Shown one piece after another: positions 21,252-31,139 of a DNA stretch of 64,000 nt. Source of the stretch: Stentor coeruleus (lineage: Eukaryota; Ciliophora; Heterotrichea; Heterotrichida; Stentoridae); contig MPUH01000155.1 of assembly GCA_001970955.1 (NCBI GenBank), forward strand, positions 29,287-93,286, in the 5' to 3' direction. Position numbers and translations under genes: made by a program. Under the pieces are notes generated by a model. The model saw only the letters and a list, made by a program, of their open reading frames with translations, had not been told where the DNA came from and did not search any database. Every line of letters starts with the position of its first letter. Positions within the stretch are counted from its first letter, which is position 1.

Positions 21252-22802
21252 ATGAATAACTGCGAAATTATTTTAGGGCGTAAAGCATTTTTCAACAGAA
21301 CAGTTTTCCAAGCATCTGCTGCACAAACATATACATATCGCGAAGCTCGAAGTACAATCCAATCAATGAAAGCCAAGTTTAAAAACTGTACCTGGGCCGG
21401 TATCGCATTTAGAATAACAAACATGGAAGATTCATACGAAGAAATCCCTGGAATCGGTAAGAAAATCCTAACATTAATGACAAGAATGGACATAACTCAT
21501 CTAACAATAGGTGTTGGAGTTTGGTATTCAGGAAGTATAGCTCATCATGACTGTAATAGGATGGTCTTAGATAGAGTTATAGACATAATCAATCTAATCA
21601 ACTCAATAATTCCCCCTGAAATGCGAGAAAAAACCCCAGTTAAAGAATATTTTCTTGTTGAACCAGAACCTATAAATAACCATGATTATCTTAACTTTCC
21701 TACACATCCTTATCCAGCCCCATTACCTCCTTATGATTATAGGACTGAAGATCTTAGAAAACATTTAAAAGATATCATGGCTGTTATTGATGAAAGTGAA
21801 GCAAAAAGCTTACATGAACTTGTTGGGCATAGTATTATAGGGAAAATATTACATATACTATTTTGCTTATTAAATACCACAAATTATACTGTTGATAAAG
21901 CTAAAGAGTTTTTCAAGAATGAAAATGTTGTTGCACTTATGAATAACTTTGAACCTAATAAAATGAAGAAAAAGAAAATCAGAGAAGCGAAAAGTCTTTT
22001 AAAGCATTTCGAGTATTTAGATCCACAAAAACTTGATAAAATAAGCCATAGTTCTTTATTGATTTTAGACTTTATATCTACAGTTATCGAAGTTTTAGAA
22101 GATGTAGAAATGCCAAGTCCTATAGAAAAACCTGAAACTACCCATGCTGATTTATCTTTTAAAAGCTCAACTAAACATATTGTCTATCATAGTCTGCCTC
22201 CAAAAAATCCTAGACGAGGTAAATTTTTGGGTGTAAGGGAAATGATTGTCAATGACTCAAAAATAATTTCCCCAACTAAAATTGCTATGAATTATAGAAA
22301 TACATCAGATGTAGATTTGAGTTTATTTAAAATTAGAAGAATCCCTCAACAAATGTCGATGATTCGTTATGCTAGTGTTGAACCTAAAGTTTTAGACCAC
22401 CCAAATAAAAAGAAACACTGTAAAAGTGTGAATTTCCAAAACCTAACTTTGGCGAATAGTGGGAAAACATTGGATAATAGTAAAAAAAGCTTGAATATGA
22501 GCACAAAAGCTATAGAATTTAGTAAAAACTCACCAATTTCTTCAGAAGCAAGCTTTTTTACCCACCATAAAAATGAAAATATTAACAAAAAAGACGTAGT
22601 TTCAGATGAGGATATCATAGATAAAGTTCTTAAAATAAAAACCCAACGAAACGACAGTTTTTCACAATTAGACACTAGTGTTTATGATGTAGAAATCATC
22701 AAAAATATAAGAAAAGCTGATATTAACAAACAATCCACCCAATTCCTACTAAAATTCGCCGCTATTTTGCGTGAAAGACGTGAAAATCATAGTTTGCTAT
22801 AA
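21252..22802 (+). CDS. Dynein-stalk-like protein, 516 aa
   Basis: Residues 160-285 resemble the stalk and microtubule-binding part of dynein heavy chains. IDESEAKSLHELVG, then KILHILFCLLN, YTVDKAKEFFKNENVVALMN and a Lys-rich helix follow the same order as the dynein sequence that precedes and enters the microtubule-binding domain. There is no AAA+ domain, Walker motif or linker, so this is not a motor. The first 150 residues (WAGIAFRITNMEDSYEEIPG and RVIDIINLINSIIPPEMR) are not recognised. The last 230 are Ser/Lys-rich and probably disordered. A microtubule-binding or axonemal role is an inference from the stalk similarity. It converges with the small gene to its right, 37 bp between stops. 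Confidence 0.6.
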   Translation: MNNCEIILGRKAFFNRTVFQASAAQTYTYREARSTIQSMKAKFKNCTWAGIAFRITNMEDSYEEIPGIGKKILTLMTRMDITHLTIGVGVWYSGSIAHHDCNRMVLDRVIDIINLINSIIPPEMREKTPVKEYFLVEPEPINNHDYLNFPTHPYPAPLPPYDYRTEDLRKHLKDIMAVIDESEAKSLHELVGHSIIGKILHILFCLLNTTNYTVDKAKEFFKNENVVALMNNFEPNKMKKKKIREAKSLLKHFEYLDPQKLDKISHSSLLILDFISTVIEVLEDVEMPSPIEKPETTHADLSFKSSTKHIVYHSLPPKNPRRGKFLGVREMIVNDSKIISPTKIAMNYRNTSDVDLSLFKIRRIPQQMSMIRYASVEPKVLDHPNKKKHCKSVNFQNLTLANSGKTLDNSKKSLNMSTKAIEFSKNSPISSEASFFTHHKNENINKKDVVSDEDIIDKVLKIKTQRNDSFSQLDTSVYDVEIIKNIRKADINKQSTQFLLKFAAILRERRENHSLL

Positions 22803-22839
22803 TCCTTGTTAGTATTTAAAAACGTTTTACATTAATTTT

Positions 22840-23313
22840 TTAGTCAAAAAAACCATCTGATTTTTCAAACTCTATCTCAGCAAATGCTTTAGCCAAATTA
22901 TCATCAAGTTCTTGATATGCTTCTATAGAAACATTTAACACAACCATTTGAGATTTCATAAAGCTACTGATTTCTAAAGCTTTAACTTCGTTTTGTGAAG
23001 AGTCAATTGTCGATAAAGTTTCTTCTAAATCTTCAACTTCTAAAGGTAAATAATCAGCACAGAAAAGAAAAAGAATTAAGTTGAACTTGTTTTGTGACAT
23101 TGAAAAAGGTACAACTTTAGCTTGTAATACTTGTAAATCTGGGACTAAAGAGAAAATTAGTGATTTCTGGCATTTGCTTTCAGGATTAAGCTCTAGATAG
23201 AGGATACCAAAGAGTAAAGCTGCATCTTCGCTTATTGGGTAAGATATGAACCCAAATGGGTTTTCACAGATCGCTTGGATTTTTTCGACTAGATTTTTCG
23301 GATTTAATTTCAT
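22840..23313 (-). CDS. Hypothetical protein, 157 aa
   Basis: Not recognised. A compact acidic protein without signal peptide or membrane helix. The N-terminal 90 residues look like a mixed alpha/beta domain (ICENPFGFISYPISEDAALL, then LNPESKCQKSLIFSLVPD, then KFNLILFLFCADYLP). The C-terminal part is helical and acidic and ends FFD. The reading frame is clean, with a TAA stop and a G-rich (plus strand) upstream flank like other minus-strand genes here. Confidence 0.72.
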   Translation of the reverse strand: MKLNPKNLVEKIQAICENPFGFISYPISEDAALLFGILYLELNPESKCQKSLIFSLVPDLQVLQAKVVPFSMSQNKFNLILFLFCADYLPLEVEDLEETLSTIDSSQNEVKALEISSFMKSQMVVLNVSIEAYQELDDNLAKAFAEIEFEKSDGFFD

Positions 23314-23722
23314 ATTACAGTTAGTGATGCAGATATTATTAGATATTGAATAAAATATGCGATATGATATTTTAAATGTATTAGAATATCTTTGGAAAAA
23401 TTAGGGGGTTTTTAAGGGTAGAAAAATTTGATATAAAAAGGATGTGGTTTGTAGATTAGAAGAAATGATTTTTTGTTTTTGTTTGAAGATGGTTCTTTTG
23501 CTGATTGCATGATAAGAAAATATTTATTATTTAAGTTTTGTATATGATTTTTTTTGTGTATAAATAAAATTTTATGTTGTGTATAGTAACTATCAGTGAT
23601 TTTTATATAAATTTCAGTTTATGATTTATAGTTTTTATTAGGGAATTCGCGATTTCTAAAATATTTATGTTTATCTCTCTAATTACCATAATTCATACTA
23701 AATATAAAAAATTAAAAGAAGC
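23314..23722. promoter_or_regulatory. Divergent intergenic region
   Basis: 409 bp between outward-facing starts. G-biased near the minus gene, T-rich in the middle. No gene seen. A short frame overlapping 23667-23888 is an out-of-frame shadow of the next gene. Confidence 0.4.
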
Positions 23723-25396
23723 ATGTCCAATCTTATGCTTATCCTTACCACCCTATGTTTATTACCCTCCTATTCCAAAGCTTATAAATGTGGTTTTCAT
23801 TCCTCATCACAAAAACCAATACGTGACTTATCCGATAATCATCATATTCGAACATTATACGACAGAGATTCTGACTACAAAAGTCTAAGAATAAAACCAG
23901 TATTTATAAATAGCGATTTAGACTCAGGGTATACAAAAGGATTCGAAATAGACCTTGTTGGTGGTGCAGTAAATTGGTATAGTAATGCGTTAAAGATCAA
24001 AAGGTTAAATGGAAAACTTACTTTCCCAAGTCTTGGAGGAAAATATTGTGGGGATTATTATGTTAATATAACAGAAGCAGAAACTGGTTATGATGATACT
24101 GATGTGGTAATTTTTGTTGAAGCTACAAGTTTAAATCCTGAAGTCCTAGGCTCATCAGAAATATGTTATCAAGACCCAAATAATAATTACCCTTTAGTTG
24201 GATATGTACATTTAGATACAACTTTTATTGATGAAGTCCCTTATGGAATTTTATTTGCATCTGTTGTTCATCAATTTGCTCATATATTAGCTTTTAATGA
24301 TATATATTTTACTCAGTTTGTCAAAGAAAATGGAACTTTTTATAGTCTAGATGAAGTGATTACTAATGATTATGAAAGAAATCATACTGTTTACAAAATC
24401 ATAACCCCTAAAGTTGTTGAGAAAGCCAGAGAATTCTTTGCTTGCCCTACTATGGAAGGTATGGAACTAGAGTCCACAGGTGAAGATAGTCTAAGCAACA
24501 GCCACTGGGAAAAACGCATATTTAACGACGAATTCATGGTAGGCGATACAAACATTACCGATATTTCATTCTCCGAAATAACCCTAGCATTCTTTGAAGA
24601 TTCCGGCTGGTACAAACCTGATTACTCCTATTCTTCAAATCCAATCTGGGGTTATCAAGCTGGTTGTCAATTCATCAGCATCAAATGTGTAGAAAATCAA
24701 GTCCCAACAAATACACTTTTTAATGTTGATATAAACAATGAACTTTGTGATTACAAAAGGCTTAATAAAGGTAGAAACAATCTTCAAACATATCCTGAGC
24801 CTATACCTGAAGAATATCGTTATTTTCCAAGTGAATATTATGGTGGTGATAAAATGGGTGATTATTGTCCATATGTTACATCAAGTCGAACTGGTAGCTG
24901 TAGAAATTTAGGGGTAAAAAATACTGTTATTGTAGATGACTATGGGGAAACATTAGGAGAAAATTCAAGATGCTTTGAAGGGAATTATACTAAAGGGAAA
25001 ACTGCGCTTTGGCATGTTGGATGTCATGTTGTTGAGTGTATGGAAGGATATGTAAATGTTCATGTTGGTGATCAAGTTGTAGTTTGTCCATTTAATGGTA
25101 ATGAAGGGTTTATGGCAATTCAAGGGTATCAAGGGTATATAAGTTGTTATTTTGCAAGTAAAGTATGTGATTTGAAACCATGTCCGAACTCATGTAGTGG
25201 ATGGGGAAGTTGTGAATATGGGGTTTGTCATTGTAAAGATGGGACTACAGGTGGAGATTGTAGGCAATATCCTTTTGGAAAAGATGCGAATAATGATGAT
25301 GGTGGGGATGATGGGAATGATGATGGAGGTTTAAGCTCATTTTCTTGGATTATTAAGATAGAAGGACTTATTTTAGGTTTATTTATTATTATCTAA
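23723..25396 (+). CDS. Leishmanolysin-like (M8) surface protein with mutated HExxH
   Basis: 557 aa with a signal peptide (LMLILTTLCLLPSYSKA). The M8 fold is clear: FASVVHQFAHILAFND at the zinc site (His183), the distal ligand segment NSHWEKRIFNDEFM, and LAFFEDSGWYKPDY near the Met-turn. In active leishmanolysins the motif is HExxH; here the Glu is Gln (codon CAA 24272-24274), while the His ligands remain. It should bind zinc but be inactive or very weak. C-terminally there is an EGF-like module (CSGWGSCEYGVCHC), an acidic Asp/Gly/Asn linker and a hydrophobic tail (IIKIEGLILGLFIII), suggesting a GPI or membrane anchor. M8 proteins are surface proteases in trypanosomatids and expanded in ciliates. 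Its stop overlaps the stop of the opposite gene. Confidence 0.88.
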   Translation: MSNLMLILTTLCLLPSYSKAYKCGFHSSSQKPIRDLSDNHHIRTLYDRDSDYKSLRIKPVFINSDLDSGYTKGFEIDLVGGAVNWYSNALKIKRLNGKLTFPSLGGKYCGDYYVNITEAETGYDDTDVVIFVEATSLNPEVLGSSEICYQDPNNNYPLVGYVHLDTTFIDEVPYGILFASVVHQFAHILAFNDIYFTQFVKENGTFYSLDEVITNDYERNHTVYKIITPKVVEKAREFFACPTMEGMELESTGEDSLSNSHWEKRIFNDEFMVGDTNITDISFSEITLAFFEDSGWYKPDYSYSSNPIWGYQAGCQFISIKCVENQVPTNTLFNVDINNELCDYKRLNKGRNNLQTYPEPIPEEYRYFPSEYYGGDKMGDYCPYVTSSRTGSCRNLGVKNTVIVDDYGETLGENSRCFEGNYTKGKTALWHVGCHVVECMEGYVNVHVGDQVVVCPFNGNEGFMAIQGYQGYISCYFASKVCDLKPCPNSCSGWGSCEYGVCHCKDGTTGGDCRQYPFGKDANNDDGGDDGNDDGGLSSFSWIIKIEGLILGLFIII

Positions 25397-28300
25397 TAAT
25401 CAGAAAGGACTAATTTATCGTTTTTCCCATCAGTGGATATTTTTAATTTAGAGAGTATTGAATGAACTCTTATAGACTCACCTAAGAAAAGATGATATGG
25501 CTTTCGGGAGTCGAATATGTACGCATCTAGGTAAAAACCATTTTTGTGTTCATAGATTATAAGACTTGTTTTTTTCTGAGTTATCATGCATATTTCATTA
25601 AAAAGAGAACGTTTTTCTATATAGATTTTCCCACGGTTTGAATCAATGTGGATTTTTTTGCATAATGCCTCGAAATCAATTGAGTTATTTTTGATGTATT
25701 TTACAGAAACCGCTTTTCCTTCTAATGAAGCCACTTCAATACAGTATTTTTTTAGTCCTTTGTAGATACTAATAGAATAAGGGATGAAATTTGGGGTTAT
25801 TTTCATTGTGGTCACAAGTTCTTCATTACTGTTTAGTCTTTTTTCATTATTATCAAAATTGTTTATAATAACAGGTGTCAGTTCTATAGGGTCTGAATCT
25901 AAAATTGTCTGTTTATGTAAATTATTCCTTTGTATATTTTTATCATTAAATGTCATAGTATTTTCATCATAAGTGATATTTGTAACAATCTCTTTAAGGA
26001 AAAACTGTTTTTTAAGACCAGCTTCAAAAAACCTCTTAACAAAATTATGTGATAGTTGGATTTTATAGCATATCAAGCCTTTAATCGCTGTTAGAAAATA
26101 AGATTTCTTATATGAGTAAATCATAAAGCAAAACGTCGTTTCTGATACTCTGAAATACTCATGGAAAATAAAATCTAATTTTATACAAAGTAACTTCCTT
26201 ACTTTATACCCTCTAATCAAAGATTGGATTTTCAAAGCAAACTGATTAAAATCAACAGTAGGTCTTGAGCAGTCTATATAAAACTCATCCAAAGTTAAGA
26301 CAATCATAAACCTTGCAATATATTCCGCTATAGCCACAGGGTAACTTTTTGCTATTCTTGACTTTTCTGATGCTAAACCCAACTTAATACTAGCTTTTCT
26401 ACATTTTTCCAGACTTGAAGTTAGCCTTGCGAAAAAATGAAACTCACTTTCTTCATATTCCTCAAAATTTTCATTAAAACTCGCACAAAGCACAAACATA
26501 TAAACAGAAATTTTTACACATGTCTTATAAATAACCTTTAAACCTAAGAATTCTTCAACATTTACCGGTACAGAAAGGGTGAAAACATCAGATGTTACTA
26601 CATGTCCATATGATATTCCTAATTTTACCGGTACAGAAAGGGTGAAAACATCAGATGTTACTACATGTCCATATGATATTCTTAATGTATCTAATAAAGA
26701 TTTAGGGTCATTTATTCCAATGATTTTTATTATATCAGCAGGGGTAAAGATTCTTGTATAAGATGGTTGAGTTTTGTCTAATGATATTAATGTGGCAATA
26801 AGGCTTTTATCATTATCAAGATTACCATATATGATATATTCACATGTGTTTAAGTCTTTTTGTAAAAGAATCGGCCAGTTTGATTCTTTGTTTATTGATG
26901 TATATATGAAAGGCCCTTCAGTGAAATAAGAATTACTTGGATCGGATTTTTTAAAGTTCGGTTTGCTTCTTGTGATAACTAATTTGTTGTGATATACTCT
27001 AATGGCTTGAATAATTTTGGGAAGATCGGAAAACTTTTTTAGACGAGAAACGTATTTTGTTGGAGTTTTTATATGTTTGTAAACTGTTTCTTTTGATATT
27101 TTGTTGTGGGCTTGAATAAGGATATTAGATCCTATTTTGAATAATGAGATTAAATATTGAGTTTTATTTATGAGTTTGTTTTCACTGTAGAGAAAAGATT
27201 TCCCTTCGGTGTTCATAAGTTTTAATTGGTCTTGGTATACTTTTGCCCTGAAAATATTTTGAAGTTTCATGATTGATGATATCATAGTAGTTGAAGGATT
27301 TATCTTAATATTATTCTTCTTCTGTATATCAATAAAACATAATTTCTCATCTTTAATCCTTATGTTGTCCAAAAGTTTATCGTAATTATCTTTGATTTTT
27401 TTTTTTGCTAATCCAAATTTTTTTTTAATTTTTCCTTGGCTTTCAACAATAGACGCAACTTGTGACATATCATAATTTATACCTTCAAAAAGATACTGAA
27501 ATTTATTAGTTTTGTATTCAAAAATCCTTAATAAATAATCATTTTTTCCAATCTGTTTTTTAGTGCTTCCTATAAATTTGAAATCCTTTCTAACATTTTT
27601 TATAGCAATAGAATTCTCTAAGATTTCTAAAGCAAGGATTATTAAAAAGTAATCATCTTCAAATTCTTTTACTGATTTAAGGTGTTTTTCACAGATTTCC
27701 CAAGGAAAAAAATTGAAAAAACGTGTGTTATTGTTAAGATTTTCTACAAAAATCTCCATTTCTTTAGATGACTGTGTTAATAGTTTGTATAAAGTTATCT
27801 GATACTTAATTTTGGATATTTTCATGAAAATCTTATATAAGAATTCTTTTTCTGTAAAAGCTTTTGGGTAATTAACATAAATCAAATTACTAGATATTTT
27901 TAAATAATTAACAATACAATGGTCTATATAATGATGTAGTAAATTTTCTGATATTTTGTTTTTAGGACTTAGTGTTAAATGTTGAGTATCATTAGATAAT
28001 AATGAAGTTATACCTGAGACAATTTTATTACTAAGTATAGTAGATAAAGCACTACCATTATGGGAAAAGTCTAATTTCAAAGTATTTGTTCGATTGTTTA
28101 TCGAAAATCTTATTGGAATTTTCTCGTTTTCTAATGAGCAATAATGGGTTTTTATTGGTTTGAAATTGTTAGATAAATTTTGAATTGTGTCAGAATAACT
28201 GATTAAACCCATAGAATTTATGAATAGTCCTGGGACTATAGATGAAAGGGATTTTTCTTTAGAAACATCAATAGTGTATGAATACATATCATTAGATGCA

Positions 28301-29574
28301 TTAATTTTATAGGTAAATTCATTTTCATAAATTTTTAAATGATATATAACATCATTTATAAATCTTGCTGCAATTTTCAAAGGTCTTTTACCACTTTTCA
28401 TAATTTTATATTTTTCCTTGTGTATGAATTTTCTTACAAATGCTTGGATTTTAATACATTTTTTAATAAGATCATTTTTCTTAGATTCAGCTGCATTTTT
28501 TGTTTTATCATCTCTGATTTGTTTATCATTATCTGTTTTATATGCTCTTTTCTTCCAATCAAATCTAAATCTTGGGACCTCTAAAGTAATTTTTTTTGTT
28601 TGTTTTATCATTTCATTTACATGTATTTCTTTATCTGTTTCTTTATTTTTGTTGTAGTTTGGTTTTTTAGTTAAAGGAGACTTTGAATTTTTATTGCGAA
28701 AGATATCAGGCGTTTTTGAAGCAGAAATTAGCGTTGTTGCCCTTTGTTTACTTATCTCATTTCTTATCCTTCTATTGTTTGTTTTTTCACAATTTGAATT
28801 TGGTTTTAAGTTATAATAAAAGTACTTCAAATTATTTGTGGCACTATTATTTGATGGATAAACACTCGAAGATTTCGGATTCCCTATACTTTTCACAGCT
28901 TCTTTCTTAGAAATCCGTAAACTAGTTGAATGAATATTTTCTTGAATTTTTGTCTCAATTTTAATCCTTGAATACGATGTTAAGGCATATTTTTTTCTTT
29001 TCTTTATAAGACATTTAAAATACTCACATAAATTATTATAAGCATCATAAGCTACAAAATAATTCTTATCATCTTCAGCTTTTTTTCCAATACAAAAAAA
29101 ATCATTAATTTTGCTTTTTTCCATATCAGCAAGGTTTTTATCATAAGTTTTAAAATCATCTAAAGTTTTTTTATACAAATCAATAGCTTTTATTAGAGTT
29201 TTTACTGATTTTCTAAAATCTTGTAACTTATATTCGCATTTAGCTTTTAAAATAAGAACTTTTATTATACTGTTTGGGTTTTCAAAGAAATGAGATAACG
29301 AAAGAGCTGATTTTGTAAATAATACAGATTTTTTATAGTTTTCAATTGAGAAGTAATATTCAGAAACACTTTTGAATATATGGAAAGCTTGTTTACCAAA
29401 AATTTTTGATGATATTTGTGGTAGAACTTTATTAATACATCGAGCATAGGTGATAATATCCTTAACAGAATTGTTTTCTATACCTTTTAAGCACTTTTCG
29501 CATAGTTTAGAAAGTTCTGCATAGAAATCTGTATTTTTTGATTGAAGTCTTTGATATTCTTGAAGGTTTTCCAT
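25393..29574 (-). CDS. Large IQ-motif protein, 1393 aa
   Basis: Uninterrupted for 4.2 kb. Residues 1-210 are helical pairs that resemble TPR-like repeats (YFSIENYKKSVLFTKSALSL, YKLQDFRKSVKTLIKAIDLY). Three IQ motifs, sites for calmodulin-like proteins, lie near residues 375 (IKIQAFVRKFIHKEKYKI), 773 (MKLQNIFRAKVYQDQL) and 1118 (LKIQSLIRGYKVRKLL). After the IQ motifs come beta-rich segments of similar style (SYKKSYFLTAIKGLI; YSISIYKGLKKYCIEVASLE), so the protein may be built from repeated IQ-plus-beta modules. A 21-residue block is tandemly duplicated at about residues 963-1004. Function unknown; a calmodulin-dependent cytoskeletal role is a guess. Its TAG overlaps the TAA of the converging M8-like gene. 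Confidence 0.82.
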   Translation of the reverse strand: MENLQEYQRLQSKNTDFYAELSKLCEKCLKGIENNSVKDIITYARCINKVLPQISSKIFGKQAFHIFKSVSEYYFSIENYKKSVLFTKSALSLSHFFENPNSIIKVLILKAKCEYKLQDFRKSVKTLIKAIDLYKKTLDDFKTYDKNLADMEKSKINDFFCIGKKAEDDKNYFVAYDAYNNLCEYFKCLIKKRKKYALTSYSRIKIETKIQENIHSTSLRISKKEAVKSIGNPKSSSVYPSNNSATNNLKYFYYNLKPNSNCEKTNNRRIRNEISKQRATTLISASKTPDIFRNKNSKSPLTKKPNYNKNKETDKEIHVNEMIKQTKKITLEVPRFRFDWKKRAYKTDNDKQIRDDKTKNAAESKKNDLIKKCIKIQAFVRKFIHKEKYKIMKSGKRPLKIAARFINDVIYHLKIYENEFTYKINASNDMYSYTIDVSKEKSLSSIVPGLFINSMGLISYSDTIQNLSNNFKPIKTHYCSLENEKIPIRFSINNRTNTLKLDFSHNGSALSTILSNKIVSGITSLLSNDTQHLTLSPKNKISENLLHHYIDHCIVNYLKISSNLIYVNYPKAFTEKEFLYKIFMKISKIKYQITLYKLLTQSSKEMEIFVENLNNNTRFFNFFPWEICEKHLKSVKEFEDDYFLIILALEILENSIAIKNVRKDFKFIGSTKKQIGKNDYLLRIFEYKTNKFQYLFEGINYDMSQVASIVESQGKIKKKFGLAKKKIKDNYDKLLDNIRIKDEKLCFIDIQKKNNIKINPSTTMISSIMKLQNIFRAKVYQDQLKLMNTEGKSFLYSENKLINKTQYLISLFKIGSNILIQAHNKISKETVYKHIKTPTKYVSRLKKFSDLPKIIQAIRVYHNKLVITRSKPNFKKSDPSNSYFTEGPFIYTSINKESNWPILLQKDLNTCEYIIYGNLDNDKSLIATLISLDKTQPSYTRIFTPADIIKIIGINDPKSLLDTLRISYGHVVTSDVFTLSVPVKLGISYGHVVTSDVFTLSVPVNVEEFLGLKVIYKTCVKISVYMFVLCASFNENFEEYEESEFHFFARLTSSLEKCRKASIKLGLASEKSRIAKSYPVAIAEYIARFMIVLTLDEFYIDCSRPTVDFNQFALKIQSLIRGYKVRKLLCIKLDFIFHEYFRVSETTFCFMIYSYKKSYFLTAIKGLICYKIQLSHNFVKRFFEAGLKKQFFLKEIVTNITYDENTMTFNDKNIQRNNLHKQTILDSDPIELTPVIINNFDNNEKRLNSNEELVTTMKITPNFIPYSISIYKGLKKYCIEVASLEGKAVSVKYIKNNSIDFEALCKKIHIDSNRGKIYIEKRSLFNEICMITQKKTSLIIYEHKNGFYLDAYIFDSRKPYHLFLGESIRVHSILSKLKISTDGKNDKLVLSDY
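26561..26686. repeat. 63-bp in-frame tandem duplication inside the IQ gene
   Basis: A unit beginning TTTACCGGTACAGAAAGGGT occurs at 26561-26623 and 26624-26686 with almost no change. 63 bp is 21 codons, so the frame is kept (SYGHVVTSDVFTLSVPV twice). The near identity points to a recent event. No N at the junction. Confidence 0.9.
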
Positions 29575-29719
29575 TATTTTAGTTAAATAATAACTGTTAT
29601 TTAAATGAAGATATATTTATGAGTTATTAATTGTCTGAACTTAAATGTTTTAAAAACAAATATCGGATTAGATAAAGGTTAATATATGTGGTTTTAATAT
29701 TAAATAATAAAAATCGGCA

Positions 29720-30685
29720 ATGAGCAAAAGGACTTACTATAATACGTCCCTGTTTGGAAGCAACAAAGCTCCTGAGGATTATGCAAAGGTCATAACTGAC
29801 CTTGAAAAAAAAATAGAATCTCGAACTTCACCACAAAACGAGCCATATGGATTCCTGCTCTCAGACAAGCCGAAATTCTCAAAACTCGCTTATGCTGAAG
29901 AACTTAAAAGACAAGTTCTAACAAAAAACGCTCAAAAAGAAGTGGAAAAGATAGAAAAATTAAAACCTGCGATTTCTGAGGATTTTCATGGATATCCTAA
30001 TCTTCCTCAAACACCACCTAATATTAGAAGACAAAGGGAACTTGATATGATGAATAAACTTAGTGTTGGTTTAGCTGAACAAGTTGTCACAAAAAAACAA
30101 AACATTACAGCATACAAGAGTTTAGAATTAGAAAAAGCACGTGAAAGCAATACTTTAGATGTTAAGAAATACTTTGAAGAAAAAGAAGGAAAACAAATGA
30201 AAAAAGATACAGAAAAATTAATGCTTATCAATGCTTGGGATCAAGCGAAAAAAACTAGAGAATTGCAAAGTATATTGGAAAATGTTGAGAGAAAAGGTGT
30301 TATCCCAAGAACAGTTAGAGAAAATCCTAAAGAGCAGAGTATAGAAGAGTTTAAAAATGAAGATGAAGACTTGCAGGTTAATTTAGGTTTAGAGATACCT
30401 ATGCAAACTGAGAAAATGTGCCCGGAAATTAGTTCAGAAACGATGGGGAAAAGTAAAAAGAAATTTAATGTTAAGGAAAAAGCAGAGAGGCTTAAGGAAA
30501 ATATGGAAAGTAAAGCTAAGGGGACTTATCAATATAAAATTAAGCAACTGATACAGAATGCTAAAATTCAAAGAGAACAAGGAAGGAATAATTTTAAGAA
30601 ATCTATGTCTCCTGGGGTGATGCTTCGTTATGATGCTTCTAACAAAAATAGTTATCATTCTCAGAAAGCTTTTAAACTTAGGTAA
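29720..30685 (+). CDS. Hypothetical basic coiled-coil protein, 321 aa
   Basis: Not assigned. Highly charged and helical throughout, rich in Lys and Glu, with predicted coiled coils around residues 60-85, 110-200 and 245-290. The segment YAEELKRQVLTKN looks like the short Y..EL..Q motif seen in several ciliary and centrosomal coiled-coil proteins, but this is weak evidence. No membrane segment. The RS protein gene starts 91 bp downstream on the same strand. Confidence 0.75.
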   Translation: MSKRTYYNTSLFGSNKAPEDYAKVITDLEKKIESRTSPQNEPYGFLLSDKPKFSKLAYAEELKRQVLTKNAQKEVEKIEKLKPAISEDFHGYPNLPQTPPNIRRQRELDMMNKLSVGLAEQVVTKKQNITAYKSLELEKARESNTLDVKKYFEEKEGKQMKKDTEKLMLINAWDQAKKTRELQSILENVERKGVIPRTVRENPKEQSIEEFKNEDEDLQVNLGLEIPMQTEKMCPEISSETMGKSKKKFNVKEKAERLKENMESKAKGTYQYKIKQLIQNAKIQREQGRNNFKKSMSPGVMLRYDASNKNSYHSQKAFKLR

Positions 30686-30776
30686 TTTTAAAAGATAATT
30701 CTAGATAAAAAGTTAGTTTTTATATCATAAAAGTATTGTAAATTCAAGTTTTTATTATGTTTTGGGGGTAATAAAA

Positions 30777-31139
30777 ATGGAAAACTCAAGATCAAGATCT
30801 CCAAGGAGAAAGCATAGAAGTAGAAAATCCCATTCGAGGTCACGATCACGTAGAGACACCCGAAGAAGATCAGGATCAAAAGAAGAAAAACATAAACATA
30901 AGAAATCTGAGAGAATTTATGAAAGCCCTTTTACAATGACTGATATTTACTTTTCATCTACCCTAGCTGGACTGAATTTAACTAAAGTTATTAAAAAGGA
31001 TTTCCCAAAACTCTTGGATATTGATGATATTAAGAATACTAAGAAAAAACCTTTGACGAATGATACTGGTATGATGTTTATATCCCCACAAGCAGAAGAG
31101 GCGTGCAGGAAAATATTAAAAAGATTAGATACGAAATAA
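30777..31139 (+). CDS. Small RS-domain protein, 120 aa
   Basis: The N-terminal 45 residues are an Arg/Ser domain (RSRSPRRKHRSRKSHSRSRS and more), typical of splicing factors and their partners, which are phosphorylated by SR kinases in the nucleus. The remainder (ESPFTMTDIYFSSTLAGLNL, then LDIDDIKNTKKKPL) is a short domain I do not recognise. There is no RRM or zinc knuckle. The first ATG in frame is 30777; codons further 5' are open but contain no ATG. A role in splicing is an inference from the RS domain alone. Confidence 0.75.
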   Translation: MENSRSRSPRRKHRSRKSHSRSRSRRDTRRRSGSKEEKHKHKKSERIYESPFTMTDIYFSSTLAGLNLTKVIKKDFPKLLDIDDIKNTKKKPLTNDTGMMFISPQAEEACRKILKRLDTK

